Shown piece after piece: positions 8,228 to 17,348 of a DNA stretch of 64,000 nt (position 1 is its first letter; each line of letters opens with the position of its first letter). Made by a program: the position numbers and the translations under genes. The notes under the pieces were generated by a model. It saw only the letters and a program-made list of their open reading frames with translations. It was not told the DNA's origin and searched no databases. The stretch comes from DATMFV01 sp035555975 (GTDB lineage: Bacteria; Verrucomicrobiota; Verrucomicrobiia; Chthoniobacterales; Chthoniobacteraceae), in assembly GCA_035555975.1 (NCBI GenBank), contig DATMFV010000099.1:8788-72787 (forward strand), given 5' to 3'.

Positions 8228-11149
8228 ATGATGATCAAGAGCTTGCTTTGTTTGCTGGCGTGCGTGGCTTTGGCTGCGGGAAATGAAGTCGACCCCACGG
8301 CCCGGATGAAAGAGCTGGTGCCGGATGTGGAGCGCTCGTTGAAAACCGACCGGACCTATCTTTTCAGCCGCTCGCAATGGAAATACGGGCTTCAGCGCGA
8401 TGACTACCTGAGCTTCTGGATCGACCGCCCCCTGCGCGTCGACCCTTCGTTGCGCGCCGCCGATGGAGCGACCCTCCACGGGCTCTCCTCCGCCTCGTTT
8501 GTCAAAACGCGCGACACGGTGCTGGCATACGGGCTCGATGGGCTGGCATTTTTTCCCGAGACCTCGGGGCGGATGGCCGTTTTTGATCAGGCCGCCCGGA
8601 ATCCCAACGAAGCTTTCAGGCTTTTGAGCGAATTAACAGGGGAGAACTACGGCACCAGCAAGCTCGAAGCGCTCCAGAAAGCATTGCAGGCCCCGGCCTC
8701 GTTCCGCATCGGAAACCGGCTGGTGGTGACTTCCTACGGCGCGGACCAGAAGACGCCGGAGGAGTGGAAAGCGATTCTGGCGCGCCTGAAAGCGGAAGTC
8801 GGCGACACGTTTCTCTTCCTTCCTTCGCTGACGCGCTTTGGAAACGAGCCGATCTTCGTCTGGCAGGAGAAATTCCACGCCGGGAGCGTCACCCGGGAAG
8901 ATGTCGGGACGATTCGCCGGAGCCTGCGGGAATGGCTGAGAGTAGGCGACGGGCTTCACTTTCCGCTGGCCGCGCTGATCAAGACCCGGGAGCGGAAGTT
9001 CGACGATCTTTTTTACCGCGAGTTTCTGGTAAGGCTGACCAAAAGCGTGCTGGCCGAGCCGGAGTTTCAGGAGAAATACCTCGGGCTCTCGGCGCTGGTG
9101 GGGCACGAGAACGTCACCCGGCTTGGCTATACCCACAGCAGCGACGGGACGCGCACCCTCCGCCGTTCCATGGAAGCGGCGCTGGCGGCGCAGCCGGAGA
9201 TCCTGAACATCCCCGAGTGGGATGAACAAAACGAAAACACCAGCCTGCGGCCGACGATCCATAACGGAACTTCTTCGCAGCGGATCATGCGTTACTATGC
9301 CGCCCAAATCCGGGGAATCGACCTGAGACCGATTCCCGGGGATCGCGTCGAACTCCCCAATCTGGTGATGAGCTACCGGAAAACGCTGATGCTGGGGGAA
9401 AAAGTGGAGGTCGAGCTTCTCAACGTGCCCGACGGCTCGGGCAAGGGTAGCTATACGGTGCGGCTCACGCTGGAGGATGAGACCGGGAAAGTGCTCCACC
9501 GCTCGCAGGAACTGGCGTTTGAGCGCGAAAAGCTGGAGGAACACCGCATCACCCTTCCGAGCGAGACCTTCAACGAAGCGGTGGCGCTGGTGCCAAGGCT
9601 GGAAGTGCGTGAGAACGACCGCCGGACGGTGTACGACCGGGGGTGGCACCATCTGGCGCTGCGGCCAAGCTGGAACTGGGACTACAAATGGGTCAAACAG
9701 CCGCTGCGCGATCTGATGACACCGGAGGAAGTCGCTTTCGAGGTCGGCCCGCCGGGGGACGACGGCGTGCGGAAGGTTTCGGCCAGCTACCGGGGCGAGG
9801 AACCGCTGGCCTATCTGGAAGTCCTGGATGAAGACGACACCGTCTGCCTGCATGGCGCGGGCGACCCGTGGAGGGAGGACGCGGAACAGGTGATTTTAAG
9901 TCTCTACTGGCAGGCGGAGACCCCCGGCTCCCAGGCGCCGGTGCTGGAGGGAAGCCTCTCCCTGCGGCATGCGGAAGGCCGGTGGCTGGTGCCTGAGGGT
10001 GGGGCCGTGCTGAAGGGGCAGAAGCTGGAGCGCCTGACCGCCAGCCTCAAACCGCAACGGGTCCTGATCGCGCTGCCGCGGAGCGCCGTGGACGACGCGG
10101 AACTCGAGATCCGGCTGCCGGGCGTCCATGAAGGGCGGATCGCGGTGGCGAAAATCATGAGGGAAGGGATGTTCGGGTTCGACGGTCCGGGCCGTCTGAG
10201 TCTGGTGATCAGCCGTTACCTGCGGCAATACAGGATGCCGCTCCACCTCGGGAAAAAGGAAGGTTCGCTGGCGGTCCCGCTCCATCCCGACCTCCCGTTC
10301 TCGATCCTGCATCTTCAGGCGGTGGCGAAATCAGGGCGAATTTTCCGTGGCCGACCGGTGTGCGTCGGAACGCCCACGGGTGAAAGAAAAACGATCACCG
10401 TCTATTCCGATACCGCGCAGCGGCCCGTGGAGATCAGCGTCGACGCCGCAAGAGTACCGCGGCTTCGCTACCCTTTTGACGGGGTGAAAGGAACGGTCCT
10501 GGAGACGGCGGCGGGAAGAACGCTTTCGGGCATTCTGGGGGATCGGACGACGCTGGTGGTGGAGCGCGGCGGCGCACAGTCGGGCGATGGCACCCCGTTT
10601 TTTCGGGGAAGCGGCTACCCTGAAAACGCGTCGCATGCCGCGCCGCAGTGGAGCGTCGACGCGGAGGGTCGCCGGGTATTGAAGTTTGATGGGGAGGGCC
10701 GTTTCATCACGCTACCCCAAGGGGCGATCCCCCGGCGCGCCGCCTTTACGGTCGCCATGGAGATCAAACCGGAGAAAGCCGAAGGCCGCGAGGTGTTGAT
10801 CGCCAATCGCGCGCGCTATCCCGGCACCGTCACGATCTACCGTGAAAACGAATGGCTCAAAGCCGATTTTCTCAACGAACGCGGCGAATCGGTCGCCAAT
10901 GCGCCGCTCGGGGTGAAGCTCCCCGCCGGAAAGTGGGCAAAACTGGTCATTTCCTATGATCAGGCGCAGTTGCAGGCGAGCGTGGATGGCCAACCCGGCC
11001 GCGTGGTGGCAATCGGCGGGCCGGGCAGCTATGATACCGTCAGCGTGGTGGGCGGTTTTGGCCGCGACTGGTTTACCGGCGAGATCCGGAGCTTTGAGAT
11101 TGATCACGGGGTGGCTGAAATCGCTCCGGAACGGAAGGAAACGCCATGA
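8228..11149 (+). CDS. Large exported protein, probable glycosidase-like barrel with C-terminal LamG domain (cassette A)
   Basis: A 973-residue protein with a signal peptide (SLLCLLACVALAAG). Residues about 60-370 look like a TIM-barrel glycosidase of the GH71/GH99-like kind: TRDTVLAYGLDGLAFFPE near the start and ILNIPEWDEQNENTS near residues 329-343, with clustered acidic residues as in alpha-glycan hydrolases acting on exported substrates. A middle all-beta region follows. The last 200 residues resemble a LamG/concanavalin-like lectin domain (LKFDGEGRFITLPQG, FTVAMEIKP, GKWAKLVISYDQAQLQASVDG). Its stop overlaps the start of the SGNH gene (ATGA). The family assignment of the barrel is by eye and not certain. 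Confidence 0.6.
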   Translation: MMIKSLLCLLACVALAAGNEVDPTARMKELVPDVERSLKTDRTYLFSRSQWKYGLQRDDYLSFWIDRPLRVDPSLRAADGATLHGLSSASFVKTRDTVLAYGLDGLAFFPETSGRMAVFDQAARNPNEAFRLLSELTGENYGTSKLEALQKALQAPASFRIGNRLVVTSYGADQKTPEEWKAILARLKAEVGDTFLFLPSLTRFGNEPIFVWQEKFHAGSVTREDVGTIRRSLREWLRVGDGLHFPLAALIKTRERKFDDLFYREFLVRLTKSVLAEPEFQEKYLGLSALVGHENVTRLGYTHSSDGTRTLRRSMEAALAAQPEILNIPEWDEQNENTSLRPTIHNGTSSQRIMRYYAAQIRGIDLRPIPGDRVELPNLVMSYRKTLMLGEKVEVELLNVPDGSGKGSYTVRLTLEDETGKVLHRSQELAFEREKLEEHRITLPSETFNEAVALVPRLEVRENDRRTVYDRGWHHLALRPSWNWDYKWVKQPLRDLMTPEEVAFEVGPPGDDGVRKVSASYRGEEPLAYLEVLDEDDTVCLHGAGDPWREDAEQVILSLYWQAETPGSQAPVLEGSLSLRHAEGRWLVPEGGAVLKGQKLERLTASLKPQRVLIALPRSAVDDAELEIRLPGVHEGRIAVAKIMREGMFGFDGPGRLSLVISRYLRQYRMPLHLGKKEGSLAVPLHPDLPFSILHLQAVAKSGRIFRGRPVCVGTPTGERKTITVYSDTAQRPVEISVDAARVPRLRYPFDGVKGTVLETAAGRTLSGILGDRTTLVVERGGAQSGDGTPFFRGSGYPENASHAAPQWSVDAEGRRVLKFDGEGRFITLPQGAIPRRAAFTVAMEIKPEKAEGREVLIANRARYPGTVTIYRENEWLKADFLNERGESVANAPLGVKLPAGKWAKLVISYDQAQLQASVDGQPGRVVAIGGPGSYDTVSVVGGFGRDWFTGEIRSFEIDHGVAEIAPERKETP

Positions 11150-12255
11150 AAGATTCGGCCTTTTCCAAGATCGAAGAAATGGATCGCCATTTCAAAAGTC
11201 TCCCACCCTCCGAGGGATTGGTATGGAAGGATGCCTTTGAACCGTGTTTCAACCTCGGGGGACACGGCTGGAGCAAGGAGGCGGTCGCCCACCGTTCGTT
11301 CCGGAGATTGCCGGAGAGGGCGCTTCCACAATGCCCGGAGGCGGTTCGGCAGATTTCGCTCGCGCCGGCGGGCGTTTATCTGGCGTTTGCGACCGATGCT
11401 TCCGAGATAGCCGTGCGCATCTGCAACCGCGATACCGTCGTCATGGCGCACATGCCGCTGACGGGCAGCGCGGGGGCGGAACTCTACACGCGCGACGCCG
11501 CCCGGCGGTGGGTGCCGCTGGCCACCGCCGTCCCCTCCGTTGAAAACCGGCGCTTTGAACGGCGGCTGATCCGGGAGGTCCGCCGGGGCGTTCAGGAGTA
11601 CCGGCTCTACCTTCCTCTTTACAAGTGCGTGGAGGAGGTCAGTCTCGGGTTTTCCCCCGGGGCCGTGGTTTTGCCGGGCCTGGAGGCGACCGAAAAGAAG
11701 CCGATCGTCTTTTATGGAACTTCCATCACGCAAGGCGGCTGCGCCAACACGGCGGGGAGCGATTTTGTCTCCCTGGTCGGCAGGTTGATGGAAGCCAACA
11801 CCCTCAATCTCGGCTTTTCCGGCAATGGAAAGGGGGAGGCGGTGATAGCACGTCTGGTCAGCGAACTCGATGCACAGATTTATGTGCTCAACTACGACGC
11901 CAACTGCACGCCGGAGGGCTTTGAGCAGACGCTGCCGGAGTTTGTGCGCATCCTCAGGGCAGACCACCCGCAGACGCCGATCGTCCTCCTTGGAACCGTC
12001 GGGCTCAACGGCGCGTGGTGGGACGCGCCGCTGCGCGCCTTGTTGACGAAACGGCGCGATGCCATGATGCGTTACTACCTGAAGGCAAAGGAAGCAGGGG
12101 ACGCCAACCTCCACTTTATCGACGGAGAAGGGTTGTTGCCCTCCGGCCTGAGCGGTGCTTTCGTCGATGGCTCCCACCCGACGAGCGGCGGCTTTTTCAC
12201 AATGGCGCAACGGCTCGTGCCGCATCTGGAACTGATCCGCGCGTGGGAGCCGTGA
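11146..12255 (+). CDS. SGNH/GDSL-type hydrolase (cassette A)
   Basis: This 369-residue protein has an N-terminal beta-sandwich (about residues 30-180, SGNH_hydro_N-like) and a C-terminal SGNH hydrolase domain. Block I is FYGTSITQGG with the nucleophile S193. Block II gives G223, and block III has the N227/N249 region. Block V is DGSHPTS with D341 and H344. Such enzymes are esterases, commonly removing acetyl or similar groups from polysaccharides. No signal peptide is evident, so it may act inside the cell on imported oligosaccharides. It is coupled to the upstream gene by an ATGA overlap and closes cassette A. Confidence 0.88.
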   Translation: MKDSAFSKIEEMDRHFKSLPPSEGLVWKDAFEPCFNLGGHGWSKEAVAHRSFRRLPERALPQCPEAVRQISLAPAGVYLAFATDASEIAVRICNRDTVVMAHMPLTGSAGAELYTRDAARRWVPLATAVPSVENRRFERRLIREVRRGVQEYRLYLPLYKCVEEVSLGFSPGAVVLPGLEATEKKPIVFYGTSITQGGCANTAGSDFVSLVGRLMEANTLNLGFSGNGKGEAVIARLVSELDAQIYVLNYDANCTPEGFEQTLPEFVRILRADHPQTPIVLLGTVGLNGAWWDAPLRALLTKRRDAMMRYYLKAKEAGDANLHFIDGEGLLPSGLSGAFVDGSHPTSGGFFTMAQRLVPHLELIRAWEP

Positions 12256-12271
12256 AACCTTCCCCCCCGGC

Positions 12272-12308
12272 GCGGTCTCGGGCGCGTCACGCCCCGCTCC
12301 ATTTTTTT
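12272..12308 (+). terminator. Probable intrinsic terminator after cassette A
   Basis: A GC-rich hairpin (inner GGCG/CGCC, outer GCGG/CCGC with a 5-base bulge) is followed five bases later by seven T residues at 12302-12308. It falls directly after the SGNH gene and before the Fur-like gene. Confidence 0.45.
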
Positions 12309-12310
12309 AA

Positions 12311-12333
12311 TTTAGAATAATTCTTGATCTAAA
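12311..12333 (+). promoter_or_regulatory. Fur/PerR-box-like inverted repeats upstream of the Fur-like regulator
   Basis: Two nested symmetries are present: TTTAGA at 12311-12316 pairs with TCTAAA at 12328-12333, and the perfect palindrome AGAATAATTCT lies at 12314-12324. An AT-rich 7-1-7-like palindrome about 60 bases ahead of a Fur-family gene fits autoregulation; binding itself is inferred. Confidence 0.4.
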
Positions 12334-12391
12334 AGAAAACCGGAGCCATAGTCCTGTCTCCTCCTTCTTGAAGGGAGCAGACTGATTTTCC

Positions 12392-12943
12392 ATGGCATCC
12401 GATTCCCAGCAGCATCCCTCTTCCCCTGCGGAAGAGGCTCCGGCCCGACGCCGGAGAAGCGCGCCCCGCCGGTCCGTCCGGCAGGGGGCGGCTCCTGCGT
12501 TGCGCAAGGGCAAGGCGTCGCACCACGGGGACCGCTACGGCGACGCCATGGCGCGTTGCGGCATCCGGCTCACCCCGCAGCGCCGTCATGTCTACGAGGC
12601 ACTCATGGAACAGCGCGACCACCCGACCGCGCTCGATGTCTTCATGCGCGTGAAGGCCAAGGTGCCGTCGATCTCGCTCGCCACGGTCTACAACTGTCTG
12701 GAAGCCCTTTCCGACTCGGGGTTGATCAAGCCGGTCCACCTCGACCGCGGTTCCTCCCGTTATTGTCCCAACCCCGTACCCCACGGGCATTTTTTCTGCG
12801 ACCAGTGCGGCGCCGTCATGGACGTGCCGCTTCACGGGTCGCTCGAAAAGAACTGGGAGGTCCCCTCCAGGACGGTGATCTCCCAGGCTGAAATCACCCT
12901 GCGCGGCCTTTGCCCCGAATGCGCCCCGGACGGGGCGGCCTGA
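12392..12943 (+). CDS. Fur-family transcriptional regulator next to the suf operon
   Basis: A 183-residue protein with a basic, low-complexity N-terminal extension of about 50 residues and then a Fur winged helix (RLTPQRRHVYEALMEQRDHPTA; SISLATVYNCLEALSDSGLI). A metal-binding domain follows with HGHFFCDQCG and a second zinc pair CPEC. The CxxC pairs point to the structural zinc site; the His-rich regulatory site is reduced compared with true Fur. It could sense iron or oxidative stress for Fe-S cluster assembly, since sufC follows after 41 bases. The real start may be the internal ATG at 12548, which begins at the conserved domain. Confidence 0.88.
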   Translation: MASDSQQHPSSPAEEAPARRRRSAPRRSVRQGAAPALRKGKASHHGDRYGDAMARCGIRLTPQRRHVYEALMEQRDHPTALDVFMRVKAKVPSISLATVYNCLEALSDSGLIKPVHLDRGSSRYCPNPVPHGHFFCDQCGAVMDVPLHGSLEKNWEVPSRTVISQAEITLRGLCPECAPDGAA

Positions 12944-12983
12944 AAGCGTTCCTGGAAAAAAAGCATCTGTTTTACCTCTTTCT

Positions 12984-13745
<762 letters not shown>

Positions 13746-13753
13746 GCCCCCCG

Positions 13754-13793
13754 GGGCGCAACAGGCCCGCCCTTTTTTGAAAGAACGGGGCGG
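13754..13793 (+). promoter_or_regulatory. Alternative hairpins between sufC and sufB
   Basis: GGGCG (13754-13758) can pair with CGCCC (13768-13772), followed by six T, which looks like a weak terminator. The overlapping CCGCCC (13767-13772) can instead pair with GGGCGG (13788-13793). The two structures exclude each other. A role in setting SufC to SufB ratio is inference only. Confidence 0.28.
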
Positions 13794-13826
13794 ATGGTTT
13801 AACTTTTAACGTATTTTTCCAAAGTT

Positions 13827-15236
13827 ATGGCAGAAGCAATCACGCAGCTTGATATTGACCGGAGCGTCGGGGATTTTTCCTACCCCGAGCAACATGCGTA
13901 CGACGCCGGCATCGGGTTGACCAAGGATACCATTCACTACATTTGCGACGTCAAGGGCGAGGCGGACTGGATTCGCGAATTCCGCCTCAAGGCGCTCGAG
14001 ACGTTCGAGAAAAAGGAACTGCCGACCCATTGGGCGACCGAAGACCTCAAGGCGATCAACTTCGACAAGATCCGCTACTACCTCGCCAACGCCCAGCGCT
14101 CCAACAAGTCGTGGGAAGATGTCCCCGAAGACGTCAAGCAGACCTTTGAACGGCTCGGCATCCCGGAACAGGAGCGCAAGTTCCTCGCCGGGGTCGAAGC
14201 GCAGTTTGACTCCGAGTCGGTCTACTCCAACATCAAAAAGGCGGTCGGCGAACAGGGGGTCATCTTTGTCGGCTCCACCGAGGGGTTGATGCAGCACCCG
14301 GAAATCTTCCGCAAATGGTTCGGCAAGATCATCCCGACCGGCGACAACAAGTTCAGCGCGCTCAACTCGGCCGTCTTCAGCGGCGGCTCGTTCATCTACA
14401 TCCCGCCCGGCGTGAAGGTCAAACACCCGCTTCAGGCGTACTTCCGCATCAACGCCGAAAACTTCGGCCAGTTTGAGCGGACCCTCATCATCGCCGACGA
14501 AGGCTCCGAAGTGATGTACATGGAAGGGTGTACCGCGCCGAAGTTCGACACCGCGACGCTTCACTCCGCCGTGGTCGAACTGGTCGCGCTCAAGGGGGCC
14601 AAGATCCAGTACGTCACCGTCCAGAACTGGAGCAGCAACGTCTTCAACCTCGTCACCAAGCGGGCGATCGCCCACGAGGAGGCGGAGGTGCGCTGGATCG
14701 ACTGCAACATCGGTTCGAGGCTGACCATGAAGTACCCGGGCGTCGTCCTCAAGGGGCGCAAGGCGCGCGGCGAGGTCATCTCCATCGCGCTCGCCAGCAA
14801 CGGCCAGCATCAGGACACCGGCGCGAAGATGATCCACGCGGCGGACGAAACGACTTCCAACATCGTTTCCAAGTCGATCTCCGTCGGCTCGGGCCGTTCG
14901 AGCTACCGGGGGCTGGTCCACGTGCCGCGCCACCTGAAGAACTGCAAGAACAACACCGAGTGCGACGCCCTGCTGATCAACCCGACCAGCCGGACCGACA
15001 CCTACCCCGCCATCACCGTGCGCGGTACGGGCAACACCACGCAGCACGAGGCGAGCGTCAGCCAGGTCAGCGCCGAACAGATCTTTTACATGCAGCAGCG
15101 CGGCCTCTCCGAAGCCGAGGCGATGAGCCTTTCGGTCAACGGGTTTGTCAACGATCTCGTCCGCGAGTTCCCGATGGAATACTCCGTCGAACTCAAGCGC
15201 CTGATCGATCTGGAAATGGAAGGCTCCGTCGGCTGA
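13827..15236 (+). CDS. sufB: Fe-S cluster assembly scaffold SufB
   Basis: A 469-residue protein matching SufB over its full length: GVIFVGSTEGL, GGSFIYIPPGVKVKHPLQAYFR (split here across two stretches), EGCTAPKF with the conserved cysteine, NWSSNVFNLVTKR, the CNIGS cysteine, and the C-terminal SVNGFVNDLVREFPMEYSVE. It is the scaffold subunit of the SufBCD complex, acting in the cytoplasm to build Fe-S clusters. The start at 13827 fits the family N-terminus. Confidence 0.97.
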   Translation: MAEAITQLDIDRSVGDFSYPEQHAYDAGIGLTKDTIHYICDVKGEADWIREFRLKALETFEKKELPTHWATEDLKAINFDKIRYYLANAQRSNKSWEDVPEDVKQTFERLGIPEQERKFLAGVEAQFDSESVYSNIKKAVGEQGVIFVGSTEGLMQHPEIFRKWFGKIIPTGDNKFSALNSAVFSGGSFIYIPPGVKVKHPLQAYFRINAENFGQFERTLIIADEGSEVMYMEGCTAPKFDTATLHSAVVELVALKGAKIQYVTVQNWSSNVFNLVTKRAIAHEEAEVRWIDCNIGSRLTMKYPGVVLKGRKARGEVISIALASNGQHQDTGAKMIHAADETTSNIVSKSISVGSGRSSYRGLVHVPRHLKNCKNNTECDALLINPTSRTDTYPAITVRGTGNTTQHEASVSQVSAEQIFYMQQRGLSEAEAMSLSVNGFVNDLVREFPMEYSVELKRLIDLEMEGSVG

Positions 15237-15292
15237 CCCGGGCCTTCCTGTTTTTTACCACCAGCCATTATTTTAGTTTTTCCAAAGCTTTC

Positions 15293-16624
15293 ATGAGTAC
15301 CGGTATCGCATTGACCCACGCTATGTCGTCCCCAGACCGTGCAGAAAACAGTTCACCCGCCGCCGGAGCCGTGCCCGACTGGTTCGAGGCGCTCCAGGCC
15401 GAGGGGCGGCAACGCTTCGAGAGTCTCCCGATGCCGACCCGTCGCAACGAAGCGTGGCGGTTTACCGACCTCAAGGAGGTCGACCTCACCCCCTACGGCG
15501 CGGCCAAGCCGCTGCCCGAAAGCGAGTGGAAACCGCTGGTCGCCCGTTCCAAGGAGCTGGAAAAAACCGCCGGGCGGATGGTCTTTGCCAATGACGTGCT
15601 CGTGGAGCGCGAAATCCTGAGTGAAAGCCTCCGGCAGAAGGGAGTCATCTGGAAACCGCTCGACCAGGCTGCCATCGACCATCCCGAGCTGTTCCGGAAA
15701 CACTTCATGGCGCACGGGGCGGCCCTCGGGTCGGAAAAGTTTGCCGCGCTCCACCAGGCGTCGGTCCGCAGCGGCACCTTTCTCTACGTGCCGCGCGGGG
15801 TGACGATCGATTTGCCGATCGAGGTCTTCCACTGGCTCTCCGGTGAAAACGCCTCCACCTTCCCGCACACGCTGCTCATCGCCGAAGCCAACAGCAAGGT
15901 GACCCTGATCGACTACTTTCTCGCAGCCGACCCGGAAGCGCCCGGGCTTTCGATCGGGGTGAACGATCTCCACCTCGCCGAAGGGGCGCAGCTCAACTAC
16001 ATCTGCCTCCAGGAATGGAGCAGCCGGGCGCGGGCGTTCCAGATCAACAACACCGTCGTCGCCGCCAACGCCACCGCCAAGAGCCTCAACGTCAATCTCG
16101 GCGGCGCCTACGCCCGTACCGAAAGCCTGAGCAAGCTGATGGGCGAGGGGGCACGCAGCGACATGTTGAGCGTCACCGTCGCCAAGGGCGAACAGGAGTT
16201 TGACCAGCGCACGCTCCAGGACCACTACGCCCCCGGCGCGTACAGCGACCTGCTGTACAAAAACTCGCTTGACGACCGGGCGCGGACCATCTTCGCCGGG
16301 TTGATCAAGGTCGAACTCGGCGCTCACCGCACCGACGCCTACCAGAAGGTGCGCAACCTGATGTTGAGCGACGAGGCGGAAGCCAACTCCGCTCCCGGGC
16401 TGGAGATTCTGGCCGACGATGTCCGCTGCACCCACGGGGCCACGGCGGGCGAGATCGACCGCGAAGAGCTTTTCTACCTCGCCGCACGCGGGATCGGTCG
16501 CGACCAGGCGCAGCGCCTCATCGTCCACGGCTTTTTGAAGGAAGCGATCAATCGCCTCGAAGATCCCGCGATCATCGACCTGCTCGCCCGGCGCGTGGCA
16601 AAAAAGTTCGGCGTGAGCGTCTAG
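15293..16624 (+). CDS. sufD: Fe-S cluster assembly protein SufD
   Basis: A 443-residue SufD. The frame is open far upstream inside sufB, but the family sequence begins near 15293 (MSTGIALTHAM) or 15323 (MSSPDR), so the upstream part is not coding. Conserved pieces are PTRRNEAWRFTDLKEVDL near the N-terminus, GTFLYVPRGVTIDLPIEV, the beta-helix core, and the C-terminal CTHGATAGEIDREELFYLAARG with GFLKEAINRL. It pairs with SufB in SufBC2D and is needed for iron entry. The suf run here lacks sufS and sufU/E, which must lie elsewhere. Confidence 0.96.
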   Translation: MSTGIALTHAMSSPDRAENSSPAAGAVPDWFEALQAEGRQRFESLPMPTRRNEAWRFTDLKEVDLTPYGAAKPLPESEWKPLVARSKELEKTAGRMVFANDVLVEREILSESLRQKGVIWKPLDQAAIDHPELFRKHFMAHGAALGSEKFAALHQASVRSGTFLYVPRGVTIDLPIEVFHWLSGENASTFPHTLLIAEANSKVTLIDYFLAADPEAPGLSIGVNDLHLAEGAQLNYICLQEWSSRARAFQINNTVVAANATAKSLNVNLGGAYARTESLSKLMGEGARSDMLSVTVAKGEQEFDQRTLQDHYAPGAYSDLLYKNSLDDRARTIFAGLIKVELGAHRTDAYQKVRNLMLSDEAEANSAPGLEILADDVRCTHGATAGEIDREELFYLAARGIGRDQAQRLIVHGFLKEAINRLEDPAIIDLLARRVAKKFGVSV

Positions 16625-16754
16625 GCCTGGAGGGCGGGCCTCCGCGCCCGCCGCGGGGTTTGAGGTTGCCCGGGAAATAACGGGTGAACCCCGAGTCCAA
16701 CGCCGCAGTCGACGGAGGTCATCCCTCCAAGGCGGCTGCGGGAGTCGATATCTG

Positions 16755-16790
16755 GCCCGGAAAGGGAACCCTTTTCCGGGCGTTTTCGCG
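16755..16790 (+). terminator. Intrinsic terminator after the suf operon
   Basis: A strong hairpin at 16755-16781 has arms GCCCGGAAAGGG and CCCTTTTCCGGGC (one bulge) with an AA loop, followed by a T-rich stretch (GTTTTCGCGTTTT). A second GC hairpin without T-run (GGCGGGC/GCCCGCC) lies just after the sufD stop. Confidence 0.7.
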
Positions 16791-16892
16791 TTTTCCCTGA
16801 TGGGCGGCGCGGTTTTTCCCCTTTTTTTGAGCACGCAGGCGGGTCATTCCGTTCGTATTCCCTCTTTTTAAGACCCCCTTTTCTCCCTTCTT

Positions 16893-17348
16893 ATGAAACC
16901 ACGCCTGAACTACTACCCGCTCGCGCCCGCTTCGGTCAAACAACTCGCCGCCGTCAACAAAACCTTCGAAACGTTCTCGATTCCCGCCGCCTTGCGGGCG
17001 TTGATCGAACTCCGCGTTTCCCAGTTGAACGGGTGCGCGTATTGCGTCGACATGCACTCGCGGCAGGCGCGGCGGCTGGGAGAACTTCAGCGTCGGCTCG
17101 ATGCGCTCCCCGTCTGGCGGGAATCGCCCTTCTTTGACGAACGCGAGCGGGCGCTCCTCGCCTGGACCGAGGCATTGACCTTTGTCGCCGAAACCCACGC
17201 GCCGGACGATCTTTACGAAGCTTTAAGCGAACACTTTTCCGGGCAGGAGATCGTTGAAGTGAGCCTGATCATCTCCGTCATGAACGCCTGGAACCGGATG
17301 GGCATCGGCTTCCGCAAGCTGCCCGAGGACGTCAAGTCACACGCATAA
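16893..17348 (+). CDS. AhpD-like carboxymuconolactone decarboxylase family protein
   Basis: A 151-residue protein with the redox motif CAYCVDMH (C48, C51, H55) of the AhpD/CMD family, in the standard helical context (ALRALIELRVSQLNG before it). Members reduce peroxides using the CxxC pair, or have related redox roles. The placement after the suf genes suggests oxidative-stress protection, but a terminator separates them. Its 3' end overlaps the convergent gene on the other strand by 17 bases. Confidence 0.9.
   Translation: MKPRLNYYPLAPASVKQLAAVNKTFETFSIPAALRALIELRVSQLNGCAYCVDMHSRQARRLGELQRRLDALPVWRESPFFDERERALLAWTEALTFVAETHAPDDLYEALSEHFSGQEIVEVSLIISVMNAWNRMGIGFRKLPEDVKSHA

Noticed and set aside
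14528..15292. SufD frame extended upstream into sufB
   Set aside because: The extra sequence is an out-of-frame reading of sufB and has no SufD similarity; family sequence begins at about 15293.
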